DNA from: Stomorhina lunata
Taxonomy: Eukaryota; Arthropoda; Insecta; Diptera; Rhiniidae
Direction: 5' to 3'
Length of the DNA: 64,000 nt
Assembly: GCA_933228675.1 (NCBI GenBank)
Contig: OW121741.1
Span: 18,527,510 to 18,591,509, forward strand
The notes under the pieces are model-generated. The model did not search any database, was not told where the DNA came from, and saw only the letters and a list, made by a program, of their open reading frames with translations. Position numbers and translations under genes: made by a program. Below, piece after piece: positions 34,201-44,465 of the stretch (position 1 is the first letter of the stretch; every line of letters starts with the position of its first letter).

Positions 34201-36024
34201 GCTTTTATTTTATGATAAAAGTTAGTTTTATATTGTTTGAAGACTTTACTTAAAGATAAAAAGTGATATAAAAAGTTCTTAAACTCTTGAAATACTACAA
34301 TAAAAATAACATTTTGTTGTAGGGGGCAAATTCCTCCCCCCCCCCCCCTTGCTCTTATGCTCCAAAATGTTTTCTAAACTAATTTCTTTAACAAAAATTC
34401 AGGCTGCATAAAGTTTGAAGACTTATATCTTAAATATTTATAAAGATACAAAAAGAAAATGTATTTTGTTTATATGCAAGGCGGGCACCTACTGCTCCGA
34501 TCCTGCCTTAATTCAACTATAACAAAATTTTGGTTTTATATACTTCGAAGGCTGAATTTATACTTTTCCTAAAGATGCTATCTTAGTTATAAAACAGTAC
34601 TTAAACTCCTGATACACGGCAATAAATATTACTTTTGCCTATGGGGGGCCAACTTCCCTCTGCTCCTATGCCACAAAATATTTTTCAAACAAATTTCATT
34701 GACAAACCTTCTAAAGCTAAGCTGTAATAACCTTTTTTCAACAAGGGAAATAAATTCCCCTGCTCCGTTCCTGGTTATTTTTATCAAATTGTATTGTAAA
34801 AAGTATGTTTATAAATAATTTACAGACTTTAAAGTTGGTAATTGTGAAGAAACACGCTAAAAGTATTTTATTTAAAGGGGGACAAATCTCCCCCCTTCCT
34901 AATCCTATCCATTATACCCAATTTACTTATATTTAGAAAAAAAAAAACGCTTTAAAATTTAAGGATTTATCTATTATATTTTAAAAGATCCTCGAAATTA
35001 GGTATAATCTTTGTATGAAGGGTTAAACTTCCCCTGTCCCGATCCAAATTTTTTTTTGTTAAATGATATTTTTGGGAAGTTTAAAGTCCTCAATTTTTTT
35101 AATAATATACACAATTCCCCCTCAACTTACCCCTTCATGTTGCTGCTGATGCGCCTGCGCATTTTGCTCTATACCCATCTTCTCCTGCTGCTGCTTCTGC
35201 GTATTCTGTGAATTGCGTCCGCCAAATGAAAGTCTTTTATAAAGATTCGATGAAGACAACGAAGATGAGATGCTATTACTGCTACTACTACTGCCATTGG
35301 TTGGATGGGTTGTCGTTGAGCTGGTCGTGGTAGCATCGCTACTGCTATTAAACTCTCCCGAACTGGCGCCGCTTGAGGCCACCAGAGAATCAACCATCAG
35401 ATCATGTTCACTTTCGGGTATCTTCTGATAGTTTTGCAAAGTGGCGGGACCCTGTTCAACGGCATCGACAGCCAAAAGATTCTTTGAACACTTAATGGTC
35501 ATTTCTGAGGATTTTAATGAAGTAGGATTTTGTGTTTCCTGCCTTGTGGAATTGTGGCTGTTGTTTACCTTGACCCGTTCATAGAATTCACCATCAAAAC
35601 TGTGACGATAACTGCCCTGCAAACAATTGAATGAGTATATTTTACTGTTACCCGAATCTCGCTCCTGCAAGGGATCCGAATAGCGTTTGTGAGGCGATTT
35701 CGCGTTATTATTAGAATTTGAGGGATAATTACGATAATTCTTTATGGTATCATAGGTATTGAGTAGATCTTTTGTAAGAAATTTCTCTATAAAGTTTGTG
35801 GGACTTTTCGAGGCCAGGGAGGAGAAAAAACGATTGCTGCTATCTGAAAGGGAGGAGTTTGAACGGCGATGTGCTTGACTTTCTTTAGTGGTGGCGTTTA
35901 AAGTTGTAGTTGATGAGGTTGCTGGCGTGGCTAAGGTCGAGGAGCTTAAATGTAAGTCTGAAGATACATGATGTTGATGATGCTGTATGCCATAGATTTG
36001 GGTGGTATTCAAAAGACCAAACAT
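25218..36024 (-). CDS. Large coiled-coil, Ser-rich, acidic protein of unknown function
   Basis: Minus-strand exons 36024-35131, 29756-29030 and 27538-25218 have clean GT/AG borders and sum to 3942 bp, giving 1313 aa. An in-frame TGA lies just upstream of the ATG. Residues 1-298 are Ser/Thr/Gln/His-rich. About 379-470 are a basic coiled coil (RRKLLQMLSSYDQQNKFLQR, later EKDGEICRLVRQNRALRKKL). This is followed by an acidic stretch and a CINC motif before DNCTQTGVG. Exon 3 is mostly disordered, rich in Ser and Glu, with RVHF at about 821-824 in a basic setting (fits a PP1 docking motif) and PPALPPKP at about 930-937 (fits an SH3 ligand). It ends KRKIYFAGPFV. There are no signal peptide or membrane segments. 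I do not recognise the family; a scaffold or phosphatase-regulator role is inference. A 5' untranslated exon may lie upstream (see 40942). Confidence 0.85.
27590..28975 (-). repeat. Polypurine/polypyrimidine tract filling intron 2 of the 1313-aa gene
   Basis: Nearly 1.4 kb of the 1491-bp intron (27539-29029) is built from GGAAGAAGG, GAAGGATG and GAATGAAGG words on the plus strand. It is therefore CT-rich on the gene's sense strand. It is not a strict tandem repeat, though 28380-28510 approaches a (GGAAGAAGG)n array. The many open minus-strand frames here (Ser/Phe/Pro-rich) are a consequence of stop-poor pyrimidine sequence and are not genes. Confidence 0.85.
29757..30515 (-). other. Start of intron 1 acceptor side, no feature seen
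   Basis: Intron 1 of the 1313-aa gene runs from 29757 to 35130. Its first 750 bp on the exon-2 side are AT-rich with G runs near 30060. No coding or repeat structure was recognised. Confidence 0.5.
30520..31040 (-). mobile_element. Non-LTR retrotransposon 3' fragment (copy A, decayed)
   Basis: The minus strand reads as broken pieces of the C-terminal region of a non-LTR polymerase protein. They include AKVLIGD-like words near the right end, LFYRYNFGMCSNEIRELVP, AHPFVVDWPVDRTT and RTVRMWNLLPAEIF, then KFKSNVHKHYS. Stops and shifts interrupt it. It lies directly 3' of copy B and resembles its tail, so it is probably a second insertion or a partial tandem duplication. Confidence 0.75.
31041..32400 (-). 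mobile_element. Non-LTR retrotransposon fragment with reverse transcriptase (copy B, decayed)
   Basis: Minus-strand pieces of a reverse transcriptase appear in order: NHHLVKYLESNNLLSDRQYG with FHRGRSTGDLLAFL (32154-32366), a GVPQGSVLSP block near 32010-32040, and the catalytic-type FADDS at 31929-31943. The C-terminal MEYNSHVWAGAS with RRNVGCVSLFYRYYNAMC follows at 31375-31563. Jockey/CR1-type elements have this layout. The frame is broken in several places and the 5' half is absent, so it is a dead 5'-truncated copy. It lies in the same orientation as the host gene, in its intron 1. Confidence 0.85.
32400..33300. repeat. Degenerate mid-length repeat in intron 1
   Basis: Two or three diverged copies of a roughly 180-bp unit are visible at 32400-32760, sharing CTGATC, CAAGCTTTTGAT, GATCTTT and TTCTATTCTTT words. 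The remaining 500 bp are plain AT-rich intron. Confidence 0.5.
33309..33340. other. Perfect 14-bp inverted repeat with 4-nt loop
   Basis: ATGGAGTCATCCAG is followed by CGCT and then its exact reverse complement CTGGATGACTCCAT. It is the only GC-balanced perfect hairpin of this length noticed in the intron. It is too short for a microRNA precursor. Function unknown. Confidence 0.8.
33840..35105. repeat. Degenerate ~280-bp tandem repeat in intron 1
   Basis: Four or five diverged copies share landmarks such as CTGCTCCG followed by TCC, TTTATATGG-AGG, AAACTAATTT and AATTCCCC. These occur around 33880, 34170, 34480, 34740 and 35020. A run of 13-14 C bases lies at about 34336-34349. No protein was recognised in the short open frames. 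Confidence 0.55.
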
Positions 36025-37824
36025 TACTCAATGAAGGTCTGAGGATTGGTTACACAAATTTTTCTTCAATTATCCTTTTGTTGAAAGTTCGATTTTAGTT
36101 TTTTTGTATTTGGGTTTGTGACTTAGCTTAAACCAGAGTTGTATTTGGAGTATGAAGAAGCCATTTTCTTGAAGATTGAAAGTTTTATAAAAAAAAAGAT
36201 TCTGAAAAGAAAGAAATTTTTGAAAATTGTTAAAAATCTTGATTTAAGATAAAAAATCTTGTTTTGAAAAAAAAATCTTGTTTTGAGAAAAAAAATCTTG
36301 TTTTGAGAAAAAAAAATCATGAATAAAAAATTTATTTTAAAAATATCTTAGAAAAAACAATAAAATTTTGAAATATTGATAAAAATTCCATATAATTTCT
36401 AATTTTCGAAAAAACCTAGATTTAAGAAAAAATTTGATTAAGGAAAAAAATCTTAATTTAAGAAAAAAATTCTTGTTTAAAAAAAAAATTATGATTGAAA
36501 CAAATTTAATTTAAAAAATCTTAGAACTTGGTATTCCCTCAGAGATTGTCCTTCTTTGAAAAAGAGTGACCAAACTAGCTTTAAAGTGACCTACTTCGTA
36601 AAATTAATAAAAAATCGTAATATTGACGAAATGTTTACAAGACATAACTTAGCTAAGAAGAACAAATAATTTCGTAACTTTAACTAAAAATGTTGTAATA
36701 TTTACGAAAAATTCTCAAGACGGAAATTTGTGGCGTTCCATTTTACTTCACGCTAATGTCGATTCTGCATTTCAAAAGCTTCCTTAGAAGAACTAAAAAT
36801 TCTGTAAAATTAACTAAAAAATTTCGTAAAATTAACAAAAAATTCTAAAATGGAAGAAAATTCTTAAAAATTTTTAAAAAATTTTAAAAAAAATTTAAAT
36901 AAAATTCAAAAATGGTTTTAAAATCTTTATTTTCCCCTCTTATCCTATAATAATTATTCATATTTGCTTCACCTCATTTTCACTTAAGCAAAAATTTTTC
37001 TTTATAGTAAGACGATACTACTTTTGATTTATATAATTAACTAGAGCAATAGTTAAATATACTATTTCTTTATTAAATATTTGTTTGTTTAATTATTTAT
37101 TAATTGCATTTCTCTATAAATTTAGTTTCATAACTTGTCTCTGGGTTTTAAGGGAAATTGTTGAATGTTAGCGGTAGAGGAAGTTTTCAAATGGGAAGTA
37201 AATAATATTGAATTTCTTTGTTATAGATTTTGTATAGTTTTAAAAAAGCTTTCAATTTGAATTTATTAAGCTTAAGTATAAAAAAAAAAAAAATGCAAAA
37301 ATAATTAGTTATTAAAAATTTATAGAAAACTTTTACTTTTCAAAATCTAATACTCGTTTGAGTTCTTGAACTGTCTTTGTGGTTTGAGGAGTGTTTTGGA
37401 AAAAGCGGGAAATTGAATATTTTTTGCAATATTTCCTTTATTTCAATAATTTCCAGAACAGCCTTAAAGTCATTTTATTCTAGAAATCGAAATTTTAAGT
37501 AAATTTTTTTATTGGCTCAATATAAAGAAATTTGTATAGAGACTTTCAATGTAAAGAAAATATCAATTTCAATATCTAAATTGAATTTCAAAAAAAAAAA
37601 AATTATTCTCATTTGATCCCTATCTATTACATTTATTTGTTTCGATTAGCAAAATCTGTCGTTAATTTTTAATCAAATTCTTAAATATGAAGAATGAATT
37701 GTTCCAATTAACTAAATCAGTGTGAAATTTCAATACAATTTTTCAATATGATGAAATATTATCAAAATCTTTTAATATAAAGGAAATTCTATAAAATTTG
37801 TATAAGGAAGAATTTTAAAAAGGA
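36025..37824. other. AT-rich DNA upstream of the 1313-aa coding start
   Basis: The 5' UTR of the large gene begins in this stretch or is spliced from further up; AATCCTCAG at about 36034-36042 (minus strand) could be an acceptor just before the ATG. 36180-36510 holds degenerate AAATCTTGTTTTGAG repeats of about 20 bp. The rest is AT-rich with no recognisable gene. Confidence 0.5.
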
Positions 37825-40068
37825 AAAATTTTTATAACAAAAAATTTTCTATATAAAATTTTTATAACAAAACATTTTCTATATAAAATTTTTATAACAA
37901 AACATTTTCTATATAAAATTTTTATGACAAAAAATTTTCTATATAAAATTTTTATAACGAAAAATTTTCTATGTAAAATTTTTATAGCGAAAAATTTTCT
38001 ATATAAAATTTTTATAACAAAAAATTTTCTATATAAAATTTTTATAACTAAAAATTTTCTACCTATATAAAATTTTTATAACAAAAAATTTTCTATATAA
38101 AATTTTTATAACAAAAAATTTTCTTTATAAATTTTTATAAAGAAAACTTTTCTATATAAAATTTTATAACGAAAATTTTCTATATAAAATTTTTATAACA
38201 AAAAATTTTCTATATAAAATTTTTATAACAAAAAAATTTTCTATATAAAATTTTTATAACAAAAAATTTTCTATATAAAATTTTTATAACCAAAAATTGT
38301 CTATATAAAATTTTAATAACGAAAAAATTTCTATAAAAAATTTTTGTAACGAAAAATTTTCTATATTAAATTTATATAACCAAAATTTTCTATACAATTT
38401 TTATAATCAAAAATTTTCTATATAAAATTTTTATAATCAAAAATTTTCTATATAAAATTTTTATAACGTAAAATTTTCTATATAAAATTTTTATAACGAA
38501 AATTTTCTATATAAAATTTTTATAAATAAATATTTTCTATATACAATTTTTATAACAAAATATTTTCTATATTCAATTTTTATACCGAAAAATTTTCTAT
38601 ATAAAATTTTTATAACGAAAAATTTTCTATATATAATTTCTATAACAAAAGGTTTTCTATATAAAATTTTTTATATAAAATTTTTATAATGAAAAATTTT
38701 AAAATTTTTTGACCAAAATTTTCTATACAATTTTTATAACCAAAAATTTTCTATATAAAATTTTTATAACGAAATTTTCTATATAAAGTTTTTGTAACGA
38801 AAAATTTTCTATATAAAATTTTTATAACGAAAAAATTTCTGTATAAAATTATTATAACGAAAAATTTTCTATATAAAATTTTTATAACAAAAAATTTCTA
38901 TATAAAATTTTTATAACGAAAAATTTTCTATATAAAATTTTTATAACGAAAAATTTTCTTTTTTATAAATAAATATTTTCTATATACAATTTTTATAACA
39001 AAATATTTTCTATATTCAATTTTTATACCGAAAAATTTTCTATATAAAATTTTTATAACGAAAAATTTTCTATATATAATTTCTATAACAAAAGGTTTTC
39101 TATATAAAATTTTTTATATAAAATTTTTATAATGAAAAATTTTAAAATTTTTTGACCAAAATTTTCTATACAATTTTTATAACCAAAAATTTTCTATATA
39201 AAATTTTTATAACGAAATTTTCTATATAAAGTTTTTGTAACGAAAAATTTTCTATATAAAATTTTTATAACGAAAAAATTTCTGTATAAAATTATTATAA
39301 CGAAAAATTTTCTATATAAAATTTTTATAACAAAAAATTTCTATATAAAATTTTTATAACGAAAAATTTTCTATATAAAATTTTTATAACGAAAAATTTT
39401 CTGTATAAAATTATTATAACGAAAAATTTTCTATATAAAATTTTTATAACGAAATATTTCTATATAAAATTTTGATAACGAAAAATTTTCTATATAAAAT
39501 TTTTATAACGAAAAATTTTCTATATAAAATTTTTATAACGAAAAATTTTTGTAACGAAAAATTTTCTATATTAATTTTTTATAACGAAAAATTTTCTGCG
39601 TAAGATTTTTATAACGAAAAATTTTCTATATAAAATTTTTATAACGAAAAATTTTCTATATAAAATTTTTATAACGAAAAATTTTCTATATACAAATTTT
39701 TATTACAAAAAATTTTCTATATAAAATTTTTATAACGAAAAATTTTTTATATCAAATTTTTATAATAAAAAAATGTCTACATAATTTTTAATAAAATTTT
39801 TTGACCAAAATTTTCTATACAATTTTTATAATCAAAAATTTTCTATATAAAATTTTTATAACGAAAAAATTTCTATATAAAATTTTTATAACGAAAAAAT
39901 TTCTGTATAAAATTTTTATAACTAAAAATTGTCTATATAAAATTTTTATAACGAAAAATTTTCTATATAAAATGTTTATAACAAAACATTTTCTACATAA
40001 AATTTTTATAACGAAAAATTTTCAATATAAAATTTTTATAACGAAAAATTTTCAATATAAAATTTTTT
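37825..40068 (+). repeat. 30-bp AT-rich tandem array
   Basis: About 75 degenerate copies of a 30-bp unit (TTTTCTATATAAAATTTTTA then TAACGAAAAA). It contains a segmental duplication of 443 bp: 38517-38959 is repeated at 38960-39402, recognisable by the rare words ATAAATAAATATTTTC and AAAGGTTTTC. Because the period is a multiple of three, it gives a long repetitive open frame at 39801-40133. That frame is an artefact. Confidence 0.93.
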
Positions 40069-41759
40069 GTATGTCAATGGGGATCTATATAGTTCCAATC
40101 CCAAAAGCTATAATCTCTCAATGGTACGATTGACGCAGATCCAATTTTTTTGAAGAAACAAAAGATCTTGTTTAACAAAAATATTTTTCGGAACAACAAC
40201 CAATTTTTGACGACCAACAAAGTTCTTTTAAATTTAAGTAAGCCACCGATAAATACTAGTCCTTAATTGTGCTTTAACGCCAAAAAATTTGTATTAATTT
40301 GGAATCTCCGAACTTTTTGCATAAAATTTTAAGTTTCTCAATTTTTAACATTTTACAAAAAATTTGACATTCAAATGTTCAGAATTTTGAAATATTTTCC
40401 ACTATTTTTACAATTTTTTTTTGGAATGTTGACAATTTTGAAAGTATATTTTTGAGTTTCCTCTAGAATTTTCCGAATTTTATTATAATTTTTGACATCT
40501 TACATTTTTTTTCATTTACATATTTGAAATTTCTTTAAATTTTTTTGATCTTAAATAGTTTAGAACTTATTCCAAATTTTAATTTGAACAAAATTTATTT
40601 TCAAAATTTGTAAATTTTTTAGGTGTGTTTAATTTTTTCTTAAATATTTCAATTTCTTTTAATATTTGTTTAAAATTTTTATTAGTTTCCATAAATTTTG
40701 AAATACATTTGATATATTTGTGAACATTTTTATTCAAAACTTTATAAATTTATGGCACTAGATTCCCAGTTTATCACAATTAATTAAAATAATCATTAAC
40801 AATTGAACGAAAAATTTGTATAAATAAAATGTACTCGTATTCCACTATTTTTAAATTTTCTTAAAACGTTTTTTTCTATTACAATTTTTAAAACTCTCCG
40901 CTCTTGCGTGTGTCTTCTCTCGTATCCACTTCGAGACAAACTGACAGCCGAACTCTGAAAACGAAGCGACAAATTTTGAATTTTAAAACCGGAAATTTTG
41001 AGTTTCTGCACACACACTAACATTTTATTTAATCTCACGACAAAAATCTTCGGGCCTTAAGGAAAATCTATCCGCTTTGAAAAATCTCCCTGCTTTCAAA
41101 TTTCTTAGGCTCAAAAAAATCTGCTAGAAATTTTAAGCAAAGAAAATATTTTCTAGGAAAATATTTCCACTTTTTTAAACACATTTTGCCTTTAAACCAC
41201 ATTTTGAATAAAAATTGCTTAAGCTACTGTTTATTTAAGAAAAAGATTTTGAAGTAAAACTACTTTGTTTTCAAGAACAGGTACAAAATTTTGAAAAATC
41301 CTTTTTAAAAGGTGTTTTCTTTACTTTTTAAACACAGATCTTTGTCAAAAGATAGAAGTAGTAGTAGTTTTTTTACGGTGCTTAAATTAGGACAAAAAAA
41401 GTAAATATTTAATTAAAGCATGACAATTTTTTAAAAATTTTAAATTGGATCGAATTTGAAGGTATAGAAATAAAAAGAAGTGGGCGAGTTTGGAATATGT
41501 TTATTTGAAAGATTTTTTTTAATTAACCATAAAATGTAGGAGGGTTTTATTAAGGAAAATTTATGTTATTAGTTTCATGAGGTCAAAGAAATTTTGAAAA
41601 TTAATTGAAATTTCGAAAAAGGGATATTACAAAGGCGTTGACTAGGGATATGTTAATGAAGAGATATGGAAAATATTAAGTTACCAAATGATATAAATTA
41701 AATCCAGTTGTATTTTAAGGTCTAGTCCAGTTTATGTTTAGAACTAGTTAAAATCTATT
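40069..41759. other. AT-rich DNA with one GC-balanced island
   Basis: Mostly AT-rich DNA without tandem structure. The only base-composition contrast is at about 40895-41000, treated separately as a promoter candidate. No gene was recognised. Confidence 0.5.
40905..40985 (-). promoter_or_regulatory. Candidate Inr + DPE core promoter for the 1313-aa gene
   Basis: On the minus strand TCAGTT (A at 40942) matches the insect initiator TCAKTY. Counting that A as +1, AGACA falls at +28 to +32 and matches the downstream promoter element RGWYV at the required spacing. The surrounding island is richer in G+C and CpG than anything within 3 kb. It lies 4.9 kb upstream of the large gene's ATG on the same strand, so it would need an untranslated first exon. 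No strong donor site was found, and the match may be chance. Confidence 0.3.
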
Positions 41760-42967
41760 TTGAAATCTAGTTCAATACTAGTTAAGATCTGGTTCAATCT
41801 AGTTTAAATTTAAGTTTAGTTCTTGATTTAGTTCTTCATGCAGTTTTTGATTCAGTTCTTGATTCAGTTTTTGATAGTTATTGATTCAGTTCTTGATTTA
41901 GTTCTTGATTCAGTTTTTGATTTAGTTTTTGATTGAGTTATTGATTCACTTCTTGATCCAATTCTTGATTCAGTTTTTCAATTACTTCTTTAAACAGTTC
42001 TTGATTCATTTCTTAATTCAATTTTTGATACAGTTTTTAATTCAGTTCTTGATTCAGTTCTTGATTCAGTTCTTGATTCATTTCTTGATTAACTTCTTGA
42101 TTCAGTTCTTGATTCAGTTCTTGATTCAGTTCTTGATTCAGTTCTTGATTCAGTTCATGATTCAGTTCTTGATTCAAGTCTTGATTGAGTTCTTGATTAC
42201 GTTCTTGATTTAGTTCTTGATTCATTTCTTGACTATGTACTTGATTCAGTTTTTGATTCAATTCTTGACTCAGTTTTTGATTCAGTTCTGATTTACTTCC
42301 TCACTCAGTTCTTGATTCAGTTCTTGATTCAATTCTTGATTCATTTCTTGATTAACTTCTTGATTCAGTTCTTGATTCAGTTCTTGATTCAGTTCTTGAT
42401 TCAGTTCTTGATTCAGTTCATGATTCAGTTCTTGATTCAAGTCTTGATTGAGTTCTTGATTACGTTCTTGATTTAGTTCTTGATTCATTTCTTGACTATG
42501 TACTTGATTCAGTTTTTGATTCAATTCTTGACTCAGTTTTTGATTCAGTTCTGATTTACTTCCTCACTCAGTTCTTGATTCAGTTCTTGATTCAATTCTT
42601 GATTCAGTTCTTGATTCTGTTCCTGATTCAGTTCTTGATTCATTTCTTGATTCTGTCCTTGATTCAGTTCTTAATTCATTTCTTGATTCAGTTCTTAATT
42701 CATTTCTTGATTCAGTTCTTGATTCAGTTCTTGATTCAGTTCCTGATTCAGTTCTTGATTCAGTTAATGATTTAGTTATTTATTCAGTTCTTGAATCAGT
42801 TCTTGATTCAGTTCTTGATTAATCTCTTGATTCAGTTCTTGGTTCTGTACTTGATTCAGTTTTTGATTTATTTCTTGATTAAGTTTTTGATTCAGTTCTT
42901 GATTCAACTCTTGATTTACATAGTTCTTGATTCAGTTCTTGATTCAGTTTTTTATTCAGTTCTTAAA
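41760..42967 (-). repeat. 12-bp tandem array (GATTCAGTTCTT)n with 263-bp duplication
   Basis: About 95 copies of a 12-bp unit related to the reverse strand of the 11-bp satellite (GTTCAGTTCTA), with one extra base. A higher-order copy of 263 bp is seen: GACTATGTAC at 42231 recurs at 42494 with identical surroundings. The period being divisible by three produces long open frames in both directions (Leu-Ile-Gln-Phe and Asn-Gln-Glu-Leu repeats). I treat these as artefacts. Confidence 0.9.
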
Positions 42968-43923
42968 TCGGTTCTTTTTCAGTTCTTGTTCTGTTCTAGT
43001 TCTGTTCTAGTTCTGTTCTAGTTCTGTTCTAGTTCTGTTCTAGTTCTGTTCTAGTTCTGTTCTAGTTCTGTTCTAGTTCTGTTCTAGTTCTGTTCTAGTT
43101 CTGTTCTAGTTCTGTTCTAGTTCTGTTCTAGTTCTGTTCTAGTTCTGTTCTAGTTCTGTTCTAGTTCTGTTCTAGTTCTGTTCTAGTTCTGTTCTAGTTC
43201 TGTTCTAGTTCTGTTCTAGTTCTGTTCTAGTTCTGTTCTAGTTCTGTTCTAGTTCTGTTCTAGTTCTGTTCTAGTTCTGTTCTAGTTCCGTTCTAGTTCT
43301 GTTCTATTTCTGTTCCAGTTATGTTCTAGTTCTGTTCTAGTTCTGTTCTAGTTCTGTTCTAGTTCTGTTCTAGTTCTGTTCTGGTTCTGTTCTAGTTCTG
43401 TTCTAGTTCTGTTCTAGTTCTGTTCTAGTTCTGTTCTAGTTCTGTTCTAGTTCTGTTCTAGTTCTGTTCTAGTTCTGTTCTAGTTCTGTTCTAGTTCTGT
43501 TCTAGTTCTGTTCTAGTTCTGTTCTAGTTCTGTTCTAGTTCTGTTCTAGTTCTGTTCTAGTTCTGTTCTAGTTCTGTTCTAGTTCTGTTCTAGTTCTGTT
43601 CTAGTTCTGTTCTAGTTCTGTTCTAGTTCTGTTCTAGTTCTGTTCTAGTTCTGTTCTAGTTCTGTTCTAGTTCTGTTCTAGTTCTGTTCTAGTTCTGTTC
43701 TAGTTCTGTTCTAGTTCTGTTCTAGTTCTGTTCTAGTTCTGTTCTAGTTCTGTTCTAGTTCTGTTCTAGTTCTGTTCTAGTTCTGTTCTAGTTCTGTTCT
43801 AGTTCTGTTCTAGTTCTGTTCTAGTTCTGTTCTAGTTCTGTTCTAGTTCTGTTCTAGTTCTGTTCTAGTTCTGTTCTAGTTCTGTTCTGTTCTGTTCTAG
43901 TTCTGTTCTAGTTCTGTTTTAGT
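42968..43923 (-). repeat. 11-bp variant satellite (GTTCTGTTCTA)n
   Basis: About 85 nearly uniform copies of an 11-bp unit that differs from the reverse strand of the main satellite by one base (A to T in GTTCAGTTCTA). It directly abuts the 12-bp array, so one locus shows the 12-bp and 11-bp forms side by side. Confidence 0.95.
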
Positions 43924-44185
43924 TTTGCTATAGCTCTGTTTGGAAAATTTTAGACTTAAATGTCTTATAGTCATAAATTTTTATTGAAATTAGTCTAAAT
44001 TATGAGGGTCTGTCAGTCCTTTTAAATTTCTAAGCTTGATCTTTATAATTTTGAAATGTCAATACTAAAATATGGGATTTCAGTTTTAAAAGACAAGTTC
44101 AATAAATGTTTTTTTCTTCGTCATGTATACACATATAACGTTTTCTTTAGGATCTTGTTTGAATAGACAAACCCTGAAAAGATAT
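43924..44185. other. Unique AT-rich spacer
   Basis: No gene or repeat was recognised between the variant satellite and the SINE-like element. Confidence 0.5.
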
Positions 44186-44187
44186 CT

Positions 44188-44465
44188 GACACTATTTTTG
44201 TTAAGGTTAGTCATCCGCCTAGCATACCAGAGGTTCCAAGTTCAATCCCTGTCAGGCTCACTTGAAAAAAATTAATTTTCAAAAAAGCGGCGGTTTCACC
44301 TCATAACTCAGCAAGCCACTGGTTATTGAGTATTAGGCCGTTCGGAGCCGGCGTGAAAACGTAGGTCCCTTTCAATGAGTCTAAAAATAGAATCGGATGC
44401 AGCTCATTGTCTGAGAGAAGTACCCCTTGTTCCAATTGGAATGTTGTCGGGGAATTATATATTAT
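44188..44465 (+). mobile_element. SINE-like retroposon (tRNA-type pol III box)
   Basis: A GC-balanced island of about 275 bp carries AGTTCAATCCC at 44239-44249, matching the B box of a tRNA-type internal promoter. It sits in a context (AGCATACCAGAGGTTCCAAG) typical of tRNA-derived SINE heads. The body contains GGCCGTTCGGAGCCGGC and ends in an ATATTATATATAAG simple tail. A clear A box was not fixed and the copy looks diverged. The call rests on layout and composition. Confidence 0.6.

Noticed and set aside
39801..40133. 110-aa plus-strand frame with a repeated Phe-Ile-Thr-Lys-Asn motif
   Set aside because: Translation of the 30-bp tandem array; a period artefact.
40796..41038. 80-aa minus-strand frame over the CpG-richer island
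   Set aside because: It has no similarity I can recognise. The island is better explained, weakly, as a promoter or untranslated exon.
41929..43021. Long plus-strand frames of repeated Leu-Ile-Gln-Phe and minus-strand frames of repeated Asn-Gln-Glu-Leu
   Set aside because: They come from the 12-bp tandem repeat, whose period is divisible by three. Open frames appear on both strands and end where the period becomes 11 bp. No splice or start context supports a gene.
44188..44465. A functional tRNA gene at the B-box match
   Set aside because: No acceptor stem, anticodon arm or clear A box could be paired around it. A SINE-like element fits the longer GC-balanced body and simple tail better.
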